The notes below the pieces were generated by a model, which saw only the letters and a list, made by a program, of their open reading frames with translations, made no database searches and had not been told where the DNA came from. This document shows positions 25,302-33,285 of a stretch of 56,781 bases of DNA, piece by piece. Numbering within the stretch: position 1 is the first letter of the stretch; each line of letters begins with the position of its first letter. Position numbers and translations under genes: made by a program. Source of the DNA: Candidatus Bathyarchaeota archaeon (GTDB taxonomy: Archaea; Thermoproteota; Bathyarchaeia; Bathyarchaeales; SOJC01); the NCBI GenBank assembly GCA_029882535.1, contig JAOUKM010000008.1, positions 1-56,781 of the forward strand, written 5' to 3'.

Positions 25302-25655
25302 TTAAATGTCACTGTACATGCCAATTATCTCTTTATACGTTTCCAAAAATTCTTTGGCAAATGCATCAGCTCGCTTTTCGGTGCCCTTATGTTTTCTGCC
25401 TTGGGTTCGTAAGTGGTGATAGAACTCGTGAAGTACGACGTGTGGGCTGTAAAGGGCGTTTTGGTTTGAGAAGTATATTGTCTTCTTTCCAACAACATAG
25501 CAGCCCCGATTTTTCACATGACCTCTCGGCATACCAACCTTCACTTTAGGAACTTCAATATTGTAGTACTCACTAAGCTGCTTCAACGCTTCCTCGGGTT
25601 TTCTGGACAAAATCAGGTAGACTATTCTGGCTTTAAACGGAAAATCGGCTTTCAA
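25302..25655 (-). CDS. SprT-like putative zinc metalloprotease
   Basis: A 117-residue protein with a zinc-protease type HExxH motif in VVLHEFYHHL, followed by a helix with EKRADAFAKEF that could supply the third ligand. Before it lies a beta-rich segment (RGCYVVGKKTIYFSNQ), the arrangement of small SprT/WSS1-like folds. It is shorter than typical proteases and has no signal peptide or membrane helix, so it should be cytoplasmic. Function is a guess from the motif. A related HExxH protein lies at 29434. Confidence 0.6.
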   Translation of the reverse strand: MKADFPFKARIVYLILSRKPEEALKQLSEYYNIEVPKVKVGMPRGHVKNRGCYVVGKKTIYFSNQNALYSPHVVLHEFYHHLRTQGRKHKGTEKRADAFAKEFLETYKEIIGMYSDI

Positions 25656-25676
25656 TATAAAACCGCCACTGCATAG

Positions 25677-26147
25677 TCAATGATGTGAAAGGTCTTTGCC
25701 GCAGTGGTAGCATTTCTTTCTTAACGCACTAATAGACAAGTGTCTGCCGCAGTAGGAGCAGCGGAATTTTTCCTCTGACTCCTTTAGCCACTCCTCAACT
25801 TTGCCAGCCTTAATCCTCGCCAAATTAGCCCTCAAGTCTACTCCGTCTTCTTTCAAGTATGCTTCTGAGAATTTTTCAAACTTTTCGCACGCAGTATGCT
25901 CCTTATAGTCGGGGCATTCATAGCAAAATCTGAATCCTTTTGCGTTTAAGCATTGGACGATTTTACAGTCGTTGCCCCAGCATTCTAGAGTTAAAACTTG
26001 ACAACCTTCACAACGCATTTTCTCGGGTGGACACTTGAAGAAATCTGCCAATCGTTGACGATACTCCCCGCCGTCTTTATAAGCTCTATAAATTTCACAT
26101 GCGCCACAATAAAGTCCACATCTTCCGACGAGATTTTTATCAACCAA
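25677..26147 (-). CDS. DUF3795 protein with C-terminal zinc ribbon
   Basis: A 156-residue protein. Residues 1-90 follow the DUF3795 pattern (GRCGLYCGACEIYRAY, MRCEGCQ, CKIVQCL, CYECPDY). A second part at about residues 125-156 is a Cys4 zinc ribbon (CSYCGRHLSISALRKKC, YHCGKDL). The family has no known biochemical role. It lies 21 bp upstream of the SprT-like gene on the same strand and may be cotranscribed with it. Divergent to it is the TPP-riboswitch operon. Confidence 0.82.
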   Translation of the reverse strand: MVDKNLVGRCGLYCGACEIYRAYKDGGEYRQRLADFFKCPPEKMRCEGCQVLTLECWGNDCKIVQCLNAKGFRFCYECPDYKEHTACEKFEKFSEAYLKEDGVDLRANLARIKAGKVEEWLKESEEKFRCSYCGRHLSISALRKKCYHCGKDLSHH

Positions 26148-26251
26148 GATAAGCTCCCTTTAACAGTTAAAGACGCTCCTTTTTATTTTATGTTTCGAAC
26201 CTTGTTTGCATCGTTACCATTATATACTTGAACCGTTATCCATTCTACTTC

Positions 26252-26350
26252 AACAGGGGAGCCAGGAACATGACCTGGCTGAGAAGATGGTGAAGCCCAT
26301 CGACCCTTTGAACCTGATCCAGATAATACTGGCGGAGGGAAAAAGTTGAG
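26252..26350 (+). ncRNA. TPP (thiamine pyrophosphate) riboswitch
   Basis: The conserved core of the THI element is present in order: GGGGAGCC, then GGCTGAGA (CTGAGA at about 26279-26284), GACCCTTTGAACCTGAT, CCAGATAATACTGG and GGAGGGA. The pyrimidine-sensing helix is closed by CCAG/CTGG. An extended P1 can form between UUCAAC just before the core and GUUGAG after it. That 3' strand contains the UUG start codon of thiT, and GGAGG at the end of the core is its Shine-Dalgarno sequence. Binding of TPP should therefore block translation start. Ends are approximate by a few bases. TPP riboswitches are uncommon in archaea. Confidence 0.93.
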
Positions 26351-27092
26351 TGAAAGTAAGACAGTATTTCAAACAAAGGTAATCGCGGAAATCGTTGCTT
26401 TTGTGGCTCTTTCAACTGCACTTAGTTATGTAAAAGTTTTTAGTCTACCACAAGGAGGAGCAGTAACAGCTGGGTCAATGGTGCCTGTCATATGGCTCTC
26501 GTTGAGAAGAGGACCAAAAATAGGCCTGTTTGCTTGCGTGCTCTATGGGCTTGTTCAGTTGATGCTTGAACCTTTTGTCTATCACCCTGTGCAGGTATTG
26601 CTCGATTATCCAATAGCCTTTGGAGCACTCGGACTTGCTAGCTTCTTTCAAAAGCACCCAACTTTAAGGAAGGGGACAACTGTTACCATGGACCGTTTAA
26701 TCACAGTTTTGCTTTGCGTTATTTCCTTTTTCCTCTTCAGCTACGAGTTGACACAGTTTAGGATAAGCGAGACCCTGTTCTTTTCTTGGATTTTTGCGTT
26801 CAGTTTTATCTTTCTACTGTGGCTAGAAAACAGAATAAAAACCAAAAGAACAGAAGAGCAGCAAAGAACTGTTACCCCTGCACTTTTCGGAGCAACCGTA
26901 GGTATCTTCGGTAGGTTCTTGGCACATTTTGTTTCTGGAGTGGTCTTTTTTGGCTCTTATGCTCCTGAGGGAATGAATCCTATTGTTTACTCTGCTTTAT
27001 ATAACGGTGCTTACATAGTTCCAGAGCTTCTCGTAAGTGCTTATCTGGTGTATTTGCTCGCCAAAAGCGGCATGATAGGAATATACAAGTGA
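26346..27092 (+). CDS. thiT: ThiT-like thiamine transporter (ECF S component)
   Basis: A 248-residue membrane protein. The thiamine-binding family features are LPQGGAVTAGSMVPVIWLSLRRG near the N-terminus, LLDYPIAFGALGL, GRFLAHFVSGVVFFGSYAPE and the end ALYNGAYIVPELLVSAYL. The family is usually about 190-200 residues; here an extra segment at about residues 105-165 adds one or two helices before GRFLAH. The TTG start is in the closing helix of a TPP riboswitch, which fits thiamine uptake. S components need an ECF energising module, which is not in the window. It overlaps the next gene by 4 bp. Confidence 0.9.
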   Translation: MSESKTVFQTKVIAEIVAFVALSTALSYVKVFSLPQGGAVTAGSMVPVIWLSLRRGPKIGLFACVLYGLVQLMLEPFVYHPVQVLLDYPIAFGALGLASFFQKHPTLRKGTTVTMDRLITVLLCVISFFLFSYELTQFRISETLFFSWIFAFSFIFLLWLENRIKTKRTEEQQRTVTPALFGATVGIFGRFLAHFVSGVVFFGSYAPEGMNPIVYSALYNGAYIVPELLVSAYLVYLLAKSGMIGIYK

Positions 27093-27814
27093 GAGTGGGA
27101 AGCGCAGTGAAACTCAAAACCGGAATCAAAGGGCTTGACGAATTAATAGGTGGCGGAATAGAGTCTGGTTCGCGGAATATTCTTTATGGATCTCCGGGCG
27201 CTGGAAAAACCGTTTTTGCCATGCAGTTTCTTTGGCAAGGACTACAAGAAGAAGAAACCGTTGCCTTCGATGTTATGGATAAGCCATTTCCACGCTTAAG
27301 AGCCTATTTCAAATCTTTCGGATGGAACATAGAATCCTATGAGAAGACAGGAAAACTGATTGCCATACAAGCCTTTCCCCACTTTGCGCCTTACCCCAAA
27401 GACCTGAGAGTTCATTACTTTAGCCTAGACGATTTTGAGGAAATGAAACGCATTGACGCTATGCTTTCAGAAAAAAATGTGACAAGGTTTGCGGCTGGAG
27501 ATTTCAGCGAACATCTATTCTCCCTATACGAGTTGAAGTATATGGACCCGGTGGAGGACTGGACCATCAACTGGTGCCACTTTGACAACATTGTTAACAT
27601 TGACATAATGACAGCAGCTACACAAAAAGACATTGCAACTCAGCGGGCAACAGACTTGGACCTAAACAAAGCCCACAACATTTTCTTATTCAGATTTAAC
27701 GAAGAAAAATGTCGCAGGGAACTGCGCATAATGAAGATAGAAGGCTGTGATCATCCGTTAGGGTGGTTGTCTTTCAAAATAACCAGCAAAGGCATCGAGA
27801 TGCTGGAAATCTAG
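27089..27814 (+). CDS. RAD55/KaiC-like RecA-superfamily ATPase
   Basis: A 241-residue protein starting with the KaiC/RAD55 signature (KTGIKGLDELIGGGIESGS) and a Walker A GSPGAGKT. It ends with RELRIMKIEGCDHPLGW and FKITSKGIEML, as KaiC domains do. The expected Walker B strand (hydrophobics then DS) is not clear; that region reads VTRFAAGDFSEHLF, so ATP hydrolysis may be altered. The GTG start overlaps the thiT stop by 4 bp, which places it under the TPP riboswitch transcript. A role in thiamine use is only suggested by this position. Confidence 0.8.
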   Translation: MRVGSAVKLKTGIKGLDELIGGGIESGSRNILYGSPGAGKTVFAMQFLWQGLQEEETVAFDVMDKPFPRLRAYFKSFGWNIESYEKTGKLIAIQAFPHFAPYPKDLRVHYFSLDDFEEMKRIDAMLSEKNVTRFAAGDFSEHLFSLYELKYMDPVEDWTINWCHFDNIVNIDIMTAATQKDIATQRATDLDLNKAHNIFLFRFNEEKCRRELRIMKIEGCDHPLGWLSFKITSKGIEMLEI

Positions 27815-27825
27815 CTTTTTTGGAC

Positions 27826-28833
27826 ATGATCGAAGTGGGAAAGCTCGCTACTGAAGAGCTCAAAAAACTGCTTAGATGCATAAAGAAACATCCAAAAGTA
27901 ATAATTCCACCTGCCCCCGGCTTTGATTCAGGAGTTCAGATAACAAACGAAAATGAATGTCTTGTTGTTTCAACAGACCCTTGCATAGGCGTGCCTGAAA
28001 AATGGTTTGGATGGTTACTGATACACTACGCAGCATCGGATGTAGCCTTGTTTGGTGCAAAACCAGAATTTTGCACAATCACACTCTTAGGTCCTCCTTC
28101 AACGAAAGCCAACACTTTCATAAAAATAATGGAACAAGTCTGCGCTGTAGCAGATGAGCTTAATATGACAGTAGTAACTGGGCACACGGGAACTTACGAT
28201 GGGCTTTCGACCCTTGTTGGAACTTGCACAGCTTATGGTACAGTTAGCAAAGATAGGCTTATAACTCCTGGAGGCGCCCGGGCTGGAGACCACATAATTT
28301 GCACTAAACAAATCGGCCTAGAGACGGTTGTTAACTTCGTCCTCACGCATGAAGCCCTCGCAGAAAGTCTCTTCGATGTTGCTCGGACTTATGTACTTCA
28401 AAGCCTAGTAAACATGCAAACGTGCGTTAAAGAAGCATACCTTCTTGCCGAGGTCGGAGGAGTTCATGCCATGCATGATATCACTGAAGGTGGATTGGTG
28501 GCGGCTTTAAACGAGATGGCTGAATCTTCAAGCCTCGGGTTTGCGGTGGACTTGGAGAAGCTTCCAATTTTGGAAGAGGCTTTAATTCTCCAAAAATATT
28601 TCGGTCTTTCGCAAAGAGAGCTTCTTTCAATTTCTTCTACAGGCACTCTTCTGACAGCGATTGATCCTGAAAGAAAGGACCAAGCGCTCCAAGAACTGCT
28701 AAAACATGGTATAGACGCCAGTTTTATAGGTACTTTCACAAAGAATAAAAAACGTCTAATTCAGCATGGAAAAAAGAAAACAGTGTTTCCAAAGACAGCT
28801 GAAGATCCTTATGCCAAAATAATGCTGAAGTGA
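27826..28833 (+). CDS. AIR synthase-related (PurM/HypE/ThiL-superfamily) protein
   Basis: A 335-residue protein of the PurM superfamily. It has the N-terminal strand with acidic binding residues (PPAPGFDSGVQI, LVVSTDPCIGVP), the ASDVALFGAKPEF segment, TVVTGHTGTYDG, and the C-terminal domain with GGVHAMHDITEGGLVAALNEMAE. ThiL, HypE and PurM share this fold. Ordinary ThiL has a GDDAA motif, which is missing. The ATG at 27826 is preferred, 11 bp after the RAD55 stop. As third gene of the TPP-riboswitch operon it could act on a thiamine-related phosphate, but that is inference. Confidence 0.8.
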   Translation: MIEVGKLATEELKKLLRCIKKHPKVIIPPAPGFDSGVQITNENECLVVSTDPCIGVPEKWFGWLLIHYAASDVALFGAKPEFCTITLLGPPSTKANTFIKIMEQVCAVADELNMTVVTGHTGTYDGLSTLVGTCTAYGTVSKDRLITPGGARAGDHIICTKQIGLETVVNFVLTHEALAESLFDVARTYVLQSLVNMQTCVKEAYLLAEVGGVHAMHDITEGGLVAALNEMAESSSLGFAVDLEKLPILEEALILQKYFGLSQRELLSISSTGTLLTAIDPERKDQALQELLKHGIDASFIGTFTKNKKRLIQHGKKKTVFPKTAEDPYAKIMLK

Positions 28834-28902
28834 CGCATGTTATATTTTGCTAATTCATATTTAGTTTTCATAACTTTTTTCTCTTCAGACTCTGACTAAA
28901 GC

Positions 28903-29364
28903 ATGGTAGCCATGAGCATGAAGAGTCTTCTTGCTGTTCTTTGCGTTCTTCTAGCTTTCGTCTTGATGTGTGGTTTTGCTATTGCGTATTCTGAAACTAT
29001 AGAGCTGCCAGCGGGAGAAAGCGTAACGAGAACTGTAAACTTGAATGAGGGAGACGAAGTTTCGGGACGCATAACTGTAATACCTGCTTCTATAAACTTC
29101 TCCATCTCCGACTCTGACGACATAATCATTCTAAACTACACGAATGTCGCTCAAAAAGATTTCCAGTTTACAGCTTTAAAAACAGGCACATATGACTTCC
29201 ACTTTGAAAACTGGTTTTCAGAAGAGATTAAGGTTTTAACTCTCAACTATAATGTGCAACATTACATTTTCGGTTTTCCACAAGAATACATCCTCGTTTT
29301 CGTTATAGTGGGCCTTGCACTTGTTGCAGTTGTAGTTTTCGTTGCGATGTCACCTAGACCTTAG
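28903..29364 (+). CDS. GOLD/emp24-like single-pass membrane protein
   Basis: A 153-residue protein with an N-terminal signal segment (LLAVLCVLLAFVLMCGFAIA), an outer beta-sandwich of about 90 residues (NEGDEVSGRITV, INFSISDSDD, FTALKTGTYDFHFENWFS) and a C-terminal helix (YILVFVIVGLALVAVVVFV) with a short basic tail. The strand pattern, with FTA..TGTYDFHFEN, resembles the GOLD domain of the eukaryotic p24/emp24 cargo proteins. Similar archaeal proteins exist, but their job is unknown. It has its own short upstream gap of 69 bp. Confidence 0.65.
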   Translation: MVAMSMKSLLAVLCVLLAFVLMCGFAIAYSETIELPAGESVTRTVNLNEGDEVSGRITVIPASINFSISDSDDIIILNYTNVAQKDFQFTALKTGTYDFHFENWFSEEIKVLTLNYNVQHYIFGFPQEYILVFVIVGLALVAVVVFVAMSPRP

Positions 29365-29433
29365 AAAGGGATAATGCCGCAAAAGGTTAAAGGATGCGAT
29401 GTAATTTTTACTTAGAAGTAAAGTTGAAGGACT

Positions 29434-29931
29434 ATGAAAAAGATAGAAGAGAATAGACAGCAGTTAGACAATGCAGAAGGATACAGTGAAGTGTGGGAAA
29501 TAGCAAAAGACAACGTGAAGGCTGTTTTGAAGCAGCAACGGCAGGGAATGATGCTTTTTCTCGACGATATGCCTCTCAGGCTTGGAGCTTATCATCCGTT
29601 GGGTACAAACAACATAGTTCTAAACCGTGCTCTTGTCCAAATAGTCGAGGCAACCACAAAGTCCAGAAAGTTGCTAAACGCCTTCGTTTATACAATACTA
29701 CTCCATGAGTACCTTCACGCCTTGGGATACATACCAGAAGCAGAAGTGCGACCGCTCGTGTATAAGGTTTCGAAAACATGCTTTGGCGAAGAACATGTTG
29801 CCGCGCGGCTGGCAAAGTCAGGACCTTGGTCTCTACTGCGTGGGCTCCCGTTGGATGCTTTGAAGGCTCCGAAACGTGTGATGGAAATTGTGAAGGATTT
29901 CGAAAAGACGAATCAGAGATACATAGTTTAA
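29434..29931 (+). CDS. HExxH putative metalloprotease-like protein
   Basis: A 165-residue cytoplasmic protein with a clear zinc motif LLHEYLHALGY at about residues 103-113. Ahead of it is a beta region (GMMLFLDDMPLRLGAYHPLGTNNIVLNR) and after it the helix EAEVRPLVYKVSK. This is the layout of small archaeal metallopeptidase-like proteins, with His-Glu-x-x-His-x-x-Gly as in metzincin-type folds. No signal peptide is seen. No substrate is known. It stands alone on the plus strand. Confidence 0.6.
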   Translation: MKKIEENRQQLDNAEGYSEVWEIAKDNVKAVLKQQRQGMMLFLDDMPLRLGAYHPLGTNNIVLNRALVQIVEATTKSRKLLNAFVYTILLHEYLHALGYIPEAEVRPLVYKVSKTCFGEEHVAARLAKSGPWSLLRGLPLDALKAPKRVMEIVKDFEKTNQRYIV

Positions 29932-30052
29932 CTGCAATTTCCGTGTTTTGCAGGCTAGATTGTAAGACAAGACTCGCTAAACTGGTTCTTATCTACCCAA
30001 AATCTTAAGAATAGATTAGACAATGAAGTGTCTTAGGATGGAGGGAACAGAA

Positions 30053-30385
30053 TTGGTTTACTGCACTAAATGTGGAGCTAAAAACGAGGATGATGCTAAG
30101 GTCTGTGCGGAATGTGGCGCGCCACTGCAAGTATCTCGTCCCAAAAAGCGATACCGCTCAAACGATAATTGTTTTGGACCACGTGAACGCCACGTGGAAG
30201 ATGAATGTTTTGGCCTTCCCCATGGAGGAGCCATAGTAGGCATAATCTTTGGAATCATAATCGTCATCATTGGATTGGCGGTCCTTTCAGGATTAGAAAT
30301 ATGGGATTACTTGGGGCCATTCTTCATAGTCATTGTTGGCCTATTAATCATCGCTGGCGCTCTTTACGGAATGAGACGCAGATAA
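30053..30385 (+). CDS. zinc-ribbon plus two-helix membrane protein
   Basis: A 110-residue protein. It starts with a Cys4 zinc ribbon (VYCTKCGAKNEDDAKVCAEC), a basic/charged linker with two FG-containing repeats (NCFGPRERH, ECFGLPHGG), and two membrane helices (AIVGIIFGIIIVIIGLAVL and FFIVIVGLLIIAGALYGM) with a basic tail. The TTG at 30053 is chosen because GGAGGG lies seven bases before it and the ribbon then follows directly; an upstream ATG at 30023 is less likely. Its 3' end overlaps the convergent gene by 22 bp. Zinc-ribbon membrane proteins like this are common in archaea and uncharacterised. Confidence 0.72.
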   Translation: MVYCTKCGAKNEDDAKVCAECGAPLQVSRPKKRYRSNDNCFGPRERHVEDECFGLPHGGAIVGIIFGIIIVIIGLAVLSGLEIWDYLGPFFIVIVGLLIIAGALYGMRRR

Positions 30386-31134
30386 TAACCATTTTTCACG
30401 CTTTTTCCCTTGTGAAACTCACATTCCTTCATATGACAAGCAGTGCAAATTATTTTGTGGTCCAGTTGAGAAAGCAGTATTCTTGTGTAAAGCCAAAAGA
30501 TGCCTAAGGCGATCAGATAAAAATCAGCGATGACATTCTGAGTTATTCCGTCAACTCCAACAAGAAGCAGAAAAACACTGAAGACAAAAAAAGTGTTCAC
30601 GGAGAAATGAACAGAACTTTTGCCCCAGTTAAACAAGTGATACTGGAGCAACCCACAAGAAACCCCTACGAAACCAATCCAAAAAACCAGAAAATAGTTC
30701 AACCAAGAAGATAGGTTAAGAAAGAAATACGGCACAACTCCTAAAAGAGAGAGAGCAGCGCCCAGAATTAATCCCGCGCATCCAGCGCAAAAAACTCTGT
30801 CGCCTATTCGGAATGCATGAGCACCAAAGTTTCCACAATCAGGATGATGCCCACGAAACGTTAGAGTTTTTTTCGGCAAACCAGTTGATTCTCGAGTGAA
30901 TTCTCCTCGCTTTGCCTTTCTGAAATGAAACATGCCTGAACATTTTGAAGGAAATACACCCGCAAGAATTCCTAGAACACAGACAATGCTGAAAACAGTG
31001 CCTATTAGGGGTTTTCGCCAAGAAACGTCGCCCTGTATTGCTGGTGGCAAGTTTGCGAACGCGGCGATGAGAATTAACCCTAAGAAAGAAAATGTGAGAA
31101 AGAAAATAGAGGCAAAGTTGGGGGGCGTTCTCAA
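30364..31134 (-). CDS. DUF2085-like multi-pass membrane protein
   Basis: A 256-residue protein with about seven membrane helices. The centre has HHPDCGNFGAHAFRIGDRVFCAGCAGLILGAAL, which fits the metal-ligand pattern of DUF2085 membrane proteins, and the end has a second Cys/His motif CTACHMKECEFHKG. No function is known for the family. The start overlaps the stop of the radical SAM gene by 4 bp, so the two are probably cotranscribed and may work together. Confidence 0.65.
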   Translation of the reverse strand: MRTPPNFASIFFLTFSFLGLILIAAFANLPPAIQGDVSWRKPLIGTVFSIVCVLGILAGVFPSKCSGMFHFRKAKRGEFTRESTGLPKKTLTFRGHHPDCGNFGAHAFRIGDRVFCAGCAGLILGAALSLLGVVPYFFLNLSSWLNYFLVFWIGFVGVSCGLLQYHLFNWGKSSVHFSVNTFFVFSVFLLLVGVDGITQNVIADFYLIALGIFWLYTRILLSQLDHKIICTACHMKECEFHKGKSVKNGYYLRLIP

Positions 31135-32555
31135 ATCAAGTCCCTTAATGCTTTCAAAAGACCTTGGCTTGCTAGGTATCTGTAGGTTCTTCTTTTCAGC
31201 TTGTTAGAAGAGAAAAGTCCTTTAAACCGTCTGCCCATGGAGCCGTAGAAGCTGCGGTAGCATTTATACAATTCTTCTTGCACATCTTTTCTCGACAAGG
31301 TTTCGGTGGGCATTACTGCATGAGCCATGTCGTAGTTTGTCCAGTTATCATCCTCTATCCACCCGTTCTGTTTGGCCGTTTCATAAAGCTCAGTTCCAGG
31401 GAACGGTGTTAAAATCATAAAGATCGCCAAATCTGGGTCAATGTGGTTTACGAAATCTCTAAGCTTGGCTATTGATTCAGCCGAATCTTTTCGTTCTCCT
31501 ATGATGAGGGTAGCTTGGGCGAAGATGTCGTTTTCTTTTAGCAGTTTCATCGCCTGCTCTGCTTCGTTGGGGCGTATTTTTTTGTGGAATCTTTCCAATG
31601 TGGCTTCGCTGCCGCTCTCTATCCCCACGAGCATCCAGCGGTTTCCAGCCTTCCGCATCTTGGGCAAGACATCCTGATGCTTGATAATGTCGTCGCATCT
31701 GACTTGCGTGAACCACATTATCTCGTCGGCTATTTCCCGCTTGACGATTTCGTCGCACAAGTCGTTGGTGTGTTTTCCCAGACCAAAATTGTCGTCAGTT
31801 AGCCAGAGAAATTTGCTTCCAAACTCGTTGTAACAGTATTCAAATTCGTCTGCGATCCGCTTCGCCGACTTGATCCTCCAAGTGCCTCTCCAATGCTTCC
31901 ATTGGGAGCAGAAAGAGCATTTGTGGGGGCAACCTCTCGAGCCCTCGATGAGAGCGTAATTTTTTGCGCCAGCCATCATAGTGAAATGATATTTACCCAT
32001 ATGTTCCTCGACAAAGTGATAGCCAGGCAAAGGCAAGTCATCCAAGTTTTCGATTAGAGGCCGCGGAGGATTGTGGACGATTTTACCTTTTTGCCTAAAG
32101 GAGACGCCTTTAATCTTTGAAAAGGAAGGGCGCTTTTTCTTTAATTCCTGCACAAGCTCAACGAAAGTCTTTTCACCTTCTCCACGAACGATGAAGTCTA
32201 TTTCTGGCCAAGCCTCAAGACTTTCCTGCGCTGTGGCTGTGAAATGTTGTCCTCCAATAAACGTTTTGACGTTTGGGTTCACTTTTTTTGCAGTTGCTAC
32301 TGTGCGGAGAACTGTGTAGGCGTTGCATGTTGCGAGGGCACTTGGTGCTACTATGTCTGGGTTTGATGATTCAATATGTCTTTCTAATTCTTTCCAATCT
32401 AATCGTTTTGCTTGGCAGTCTAGCACTTCTATCTCGGCGTCTTTGTCTCGGCTTTCAAGGTAAGTTGCTAGTTCGATTATTCCGAGAGGGGGAGGGAGGT
32501 ATTCGCCCATGACGAACCAGAAGTCTTTCGGTGGTTCTACGAAAAGAACTTTCAT
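31131..32555 (-). CDS. B12-binding radical SAM protein (BchE-like)
   Basis: A 474-residue protein with an N-terminal cobalamin-type domain (LFVEPPKDFWFVMGEYLPPP, ending IDFIVRGEGEKTF) and a radical SAM domain whose cluster motif is GCPHKCSFC. The later parts (FLWLTDDNFGLG, MLVGIESGSEATLERFHKK, TLIIGERKDS) are typical of the BchE/magnesium-protoporphyrin cyclase-like group. The usual cobalamin-binding DxHxxG is absent, so B12 may not be bound. Substrate cannot be predicted; many relatives alter lipids or cofactors. The coupled downstream gene is a membrane protein, which would suit a lipid substrate. Confidence 0.85.
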   Translation of the reverse strand: MKVLFVEPPKDFWFVMGEYLPPPLGIIELATYLESRDKDAEIEVLDCQAKRLDWKELERHIESSNPDIVAPSALATCNAYTVLRTVATAKKVNPNVKTFIGGQHFTATAQESLEAWPEIDFIVRGEGEKTFVELVQELKKKRPSFSKIKGVSFRQKGKIVHNPPRPLIENLDDLPLPGYHFVEEHMGKYHFTMMAGAKNYALIEGSRGCPHKCSFCSQWKHWRGTWRIKSAKRIADEFEYCYNEFGSKFLWLTDDNFGLGKHTNDLCDEIVKREIADEIMWFTQVRCDDIIKHQDVLPKMRKAGNRWMLVGIESGSEATLERFHKKIRPNEAEQAMKLLKENDIFAQATLIIGERKDSAESIAKLRDFVNHIDPDLAIFMILTPFPGTELYETAKQNGWIEDDNWTNYDMAHAVMPTETLSRKDVQEELYKCYRSFYGSMGRRFKGLFSSNKLKRRTYRYLASQGLLKALRDLI

Positions 32556-32613
32556 CGTGTTCCCAGCTTATCTGACTCTAAATTTCATGTTCATTACATT
32601 TTCCTAAAACCGT

Positions 32614-32640
32614 AAAGTCTTCACAGTCTAAAAAGACTTT
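32614..32640. other. 8-bp inverted repeat in intergenic gap
   Basis: AAAGTCTT at 32614-32621 and AAGACTTT at 32633-32640 form a perfect 8-bp inverted repeat with an 11-base loop. It lies between the 3' end of the gene at 32715 and the start of the radical SAM gene, both on the minus strand. It could be a terminator-like hairpin or a regulator site for the radical SAM gene. Confidence 0.35.
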
Positions 32641-32714
32641 TCGACCTGTGGAAAACATGTTTTCTAGGTTTATAAATGGAGCTTCAAGAATTAGAGACGG
32701 TTGGTGTTGTCCAG

Positions 32715-33050
32715 TTATTGAGGCATTAGTGTTCTGAGTCGTTCAACAAATTCGGTGTTTCTGTTTCCTTCGAGTTCAACACGTTGAAATAAACCTAAAC
32801 CCGAGTAGAAGCTTTCAAGTATCTCTTTCTCCACAACTGCTGCTCCTGAATTCAAGTATTCTTGCATTGCTTGGCTAAATGATTCAAGGTTTTCGGCGAT
32901 TTCGTCTTTCTTTATGGAATAGTTTTTTTCCAAGTGTGTATAGATGATGTTGGCTGCTGTGTCGCCGAAAACTCGTTTGAGTGTTTTGTCTACTGCTATG
33001 TTGAGCATTTCTTCGTATTTGTCTGTTTTCTTACAAATCTGTATACTCAT
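32715..33050 (-). CDS. conserved archaeal protein, possible NitrOD5-like domain
   Basis: A 111-residue cytoplasmic protein from ATG 33050 (MSIQICKKTDKYEEM). The frame extends upstream to 33149, but that extra part is cysteine-rich and unlike coding sequence. The core LKRVFGDTAANIIYTHLEKNYSI, then LESFSQAMQEYLNSGAAVVEKEILESFYSGLGL, resembles a small helical domain found as an output module in archaeal signalling proteins (NitrOD5-type). I am not certain of that match. It stands alone with gaps of about 160 and 235 bp on its sides, in which I see no other gene. Confidence 0.6.
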   Translation of the reverse strand: MSIQICKKTDKYEEMLNIAVDKTLKRVFGDTAANIIYTHLEKNYSIKKDEIAENLESFSQAMQEYLNSGAAVVEKEILESFYSGLGLFQRVELEGNRNTEFVERLRTLMPQ

Positions 33051-33285
33051 CTTAGTGGTTCCTTTGGCAGCGGTAAATGAGAATTGTATATTACGATGTA
33101 ATAAACCTTTGTGTCTAAATGTGCAACACAAATACACACAACAGAACACGCTGCCACTTAAAACAGAGTCAACCTTAAGCTGTGGTTTGTACCTGTTATT
33201 CTCTTAGGATCCATAAAAAGGAATAAGCGTTTTTTCAAAAGCCTTTATTCTAACTTCAACAAATCTATTCATAGAGCTGACAGCA

